Assembly (NCBI GenBank): GCA_900766185.1
Contig: CAAFUL010000046.1
Coordinates: forward strand, 1-5,805
Length of the DNA stretch: 5,805 bases
Direction: 5' to 3'
Origin: an uncultured Johnsonella sp.
GTDB lineage: Bacteria; Bacillota; Clostridia; Lachnospirales; Lachnospiraceae
Shown here: positions 5,116 through 5,805 of the stretch, one piece after another
Numbering within the stretch: position 1 is the first letter of the stretch
Layout of the letters: every line of letters starts with the position of its first letter
Made by a program: the position numbers and the translations under genes
Notes under the pieces: generated by a model
The model's input: the letters and a program-made list of their open reading frames with translations, nothing else
Databases searched by the model: none
What the model was told of the DNA's origin: nothing

Positions 5116-5595
5116 TTAAAGCGTATTATCCCAGTCCTTACAGATGTCTACCCAGTCCGTAAAACCTGAGCAGTCTTCAAGTTCTTTTATTGATAGCATT
5201 ACAGCACTGTGATCATCACCGGCAGCAGGATAGACTTTATCAAAACGCTTGAGTGATATGTCAAGGTATACAGCTACATTGCTTTTAATTGCAAAGGGGC
5301 AGACGCCTCCGGGTGAGTGTCCTATAAAGTCTTCTACCTGTTCAAAGGGAATCATTTTCATCTTTTGAGAGAATAAGCCTTTGTACTTTTTGTTATCAAC
5401 CTTTGCATCTCCGGCAGTAACTATAAGTATGGGCTCATCTTTTAACAAAAATGATAAGGTCTTTGCTATTTGGCAAGGTTTAGTTCCGACTGCCTTAGCC
5501 GCCTCTTCTACTGTGGCGCTTGATTTATCAAAGACAAGAATTCTATCTTCCATGTTAATACTCTTAAAATACTCTTCTACATTAAAAAAACCCAT
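5116..5595 (-). CDS. YbaK/EbsC-family aminoacyl-tRNA deacylase
   Basis: 159 residues, typical length. Family members hydrolyse mischarged aminoacyl-tRNAs in trans (for example Cys- or Ala-tRNA-Pro) and so protect translation fidelity. Landmarks: IAKTL with Lys45 at the position of the essential YbaK lysine, LIVTAGDAKVDNKK (57-70), and the GHSPGGVCPF loop (92-101) of the active site, followed by YLDISLKRFDKVYPAAGDDHSAVMLS near the C-terminal half. The ATG at 5593-5595 fits the usual N-terminus (about 16 residues before EDRI). Its ribosome site is only AAAGGGG, 6 nt upstream. The preferred amino acid cannot be decided from sequence. A TnpB transposon end lies 33 nt upstream, so the native promoter may have been displaced. 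The sirtuin gene follows on the same strand. Confidence 0.92.
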   Translation of the reverse strand: MGFFNVEEYFKSINMEDRILVFDKSSATVEEAAKAVGTKPCQIAKTLSFLLKDEPILIVTAGDAKVDNKKYKGLFSQKMKMIPFEQVEDFIGHSPGGVCPFAIKSNVAVYLDISLKRFDKVYPAAGDDHSAVMLSIKELEDCSGFTDWVDICKDWDNTL

Positions 5596-5608
5596 GTAAA
5601 ACCCCTTT

Positions 5609-5734
5609 ACGCTATATTTATATCAATAGTGAACTACCCATAGTCTAAAGCCTATGGGCTTCCTGCTTCGCTGACCTCGCAACCTACTATCTCCACAGGC
5701 GTTAATGCGGGCAGTCCCTGCCCTATCATTTTTC
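5609..5734 (-). ncRNA. Predicted omega-RNA (TnpB guide RNA): scaffold plus native guide
   Basis: In TnpB systems the guide RNA comes from the 3' end of tnpB and the right end, with its guide copied from the DNA just past the transposon boundary. Here the scaffold would cover at least 5734-5629 with the two hairpins at 5723-5709 and 5658-5637. The guide begins TATTGATATAAATATA (5628-5613) and may reach about 20 nt (to 5609). The 5' end of the RNA, possibly inside tnpB, cannot be placed. The structure is seen; the RNA itself is inferred from the family. Confidence 0.65.
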
Positions 5735-5805
5735 TTATACTACTTTTCTTAATCCTTCTGCCAATATGTTTTTTGCCGCATTGAGATCTCTATCATGCTT
5801 TGGAT
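5629..5805 (-). mobile_element. Right end of an IS200/IS605-superfamily TnpB element (IS1341-like), partial
   Basis: The minus strand runs from the 3' end of tnpB into a structured right end and stops at GTTCAC (5634-5629). The terminal hairpin CCCATAG (5658-5652) / CTATGGG (5643-5637), followed by TAGTTCAC, is the type of end seen in clostridial TnpB elements. A second perfect hairpin GGGCA/TGCCC (5723-5709, 5-nt loop) lies just after the tnpB stop. G+C content is visibly higher than the flank. The left end and any tnpA lie outside the window. Boundary at 5629 is inferred from the family. Confidence 0.82.
5735..5805 (-). CDS. RNA-guided endonuclease TnpB, C-terminal fragment
   Basis: Only the last 22 full codons before TAA (5737-5735) are in the window; the gene continues beyond the right edge. 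They read HDRDLNAAKNILAEGL plus a short basic tail, preceded by PK. HDRDxNAAxNI is the RuvC-III motif of TnpB (IS605 OrfB), in which the Asp before xNAA is a catalytic acid. Its presence suggests this domain edge is intact rather than a nuclease-dead derivative. The zinc finger and other RuvC motifs are not visible. TnpB cleaves DNA matching the omega-RNA guide next to a transposon-adjacent motif, which helps the element persist. Confidence 0.9.
   Translation of the reverse strand, partial: PKHDRDLNAAKNILAEGLRKVV

Noticed and set aside
5381..5599. 72-codon plus-strand open frame antisense to ybaK
   Set aside because: It overlaps the conserved YbaK N-terminal half on the other strand and has no supporting features.
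1..5805. CRISPR arrays, tRNA or rRNA genes
   Set aside because: I found no regularly spaced repeats, no tRNA-like cloverleaf and no rRNA motifs on reading through the window.

Overview
The window (5805 bp, AT-rich) looks like chromosomal DNA of a low-GC Firmicute, most likely a Clostridia/Lachnospiraceae-type anaerobe. The reasons are composition and codon use, consensus AGGAGG-type ribosome sites, a Gram-positive-style substrate-binding lipoprotein, and protein families and an IS200/IS605-type TnpB typical of that group. Taxonomy is inference; no rRNA or marker gene is present.

Layout. (1) Bases 1-100 are a GC-richer, hairpin-forming segment of unknown identity. (2) A minus-strand lipoprotein gene (190-1131) encodes an extracellular amino-acid-type solute-binding protein. 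It has a well-formed promoter flanked by two dyads; no permease or ATPase gene is visible beside it. (3) After a divergent, very AT-rich intergenic region, a plus-strand operon (1490-3966) encodes a fused GT2 glycosyltransferase-GtrA protein, a membrane-anchored phosphodiester glycosidase (NAGPA family), and a small four-helix membrane protein of unknown function. The last two start at TTG codons with good Shine-Dalgarno sites and the genes abut or overlap, so they are almost certainly cotranscribed. (4) A 19-bp perfect inverted repeat (4012-4094) lies between this operon and the convergent gene that follows. (5) Minus strand: a Sir2-family NAD-dependent deacylase (4176-4886) and, upstream of it, a YbaK-type aminoacyl-tRNA deacylase (5116-5595). 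(6) The right edge holds the 3' end of a tnpB gene and the right end of its transposon, including the predicted omega-RNA scaffold. It is inserted 33 nt upstream of the ybaK start codon.

Functional picture. The plus-strand operon fits an envelope-glycan role: the GT2 domain would load a sugar on a polyprenyl phosphate, the GtrA helices would flip it, and the secreted glycosidase would act on sugar-1-phosphodiesters outside the membrane. The substrate is unknown and the small membrane protein is unassigned. The most concrete mobile-element result is the TnpB right end: its boundary can be placed to the base, which predicts the native guide of the omega-RNA, and that guide falls in the ybaK 5' leader.
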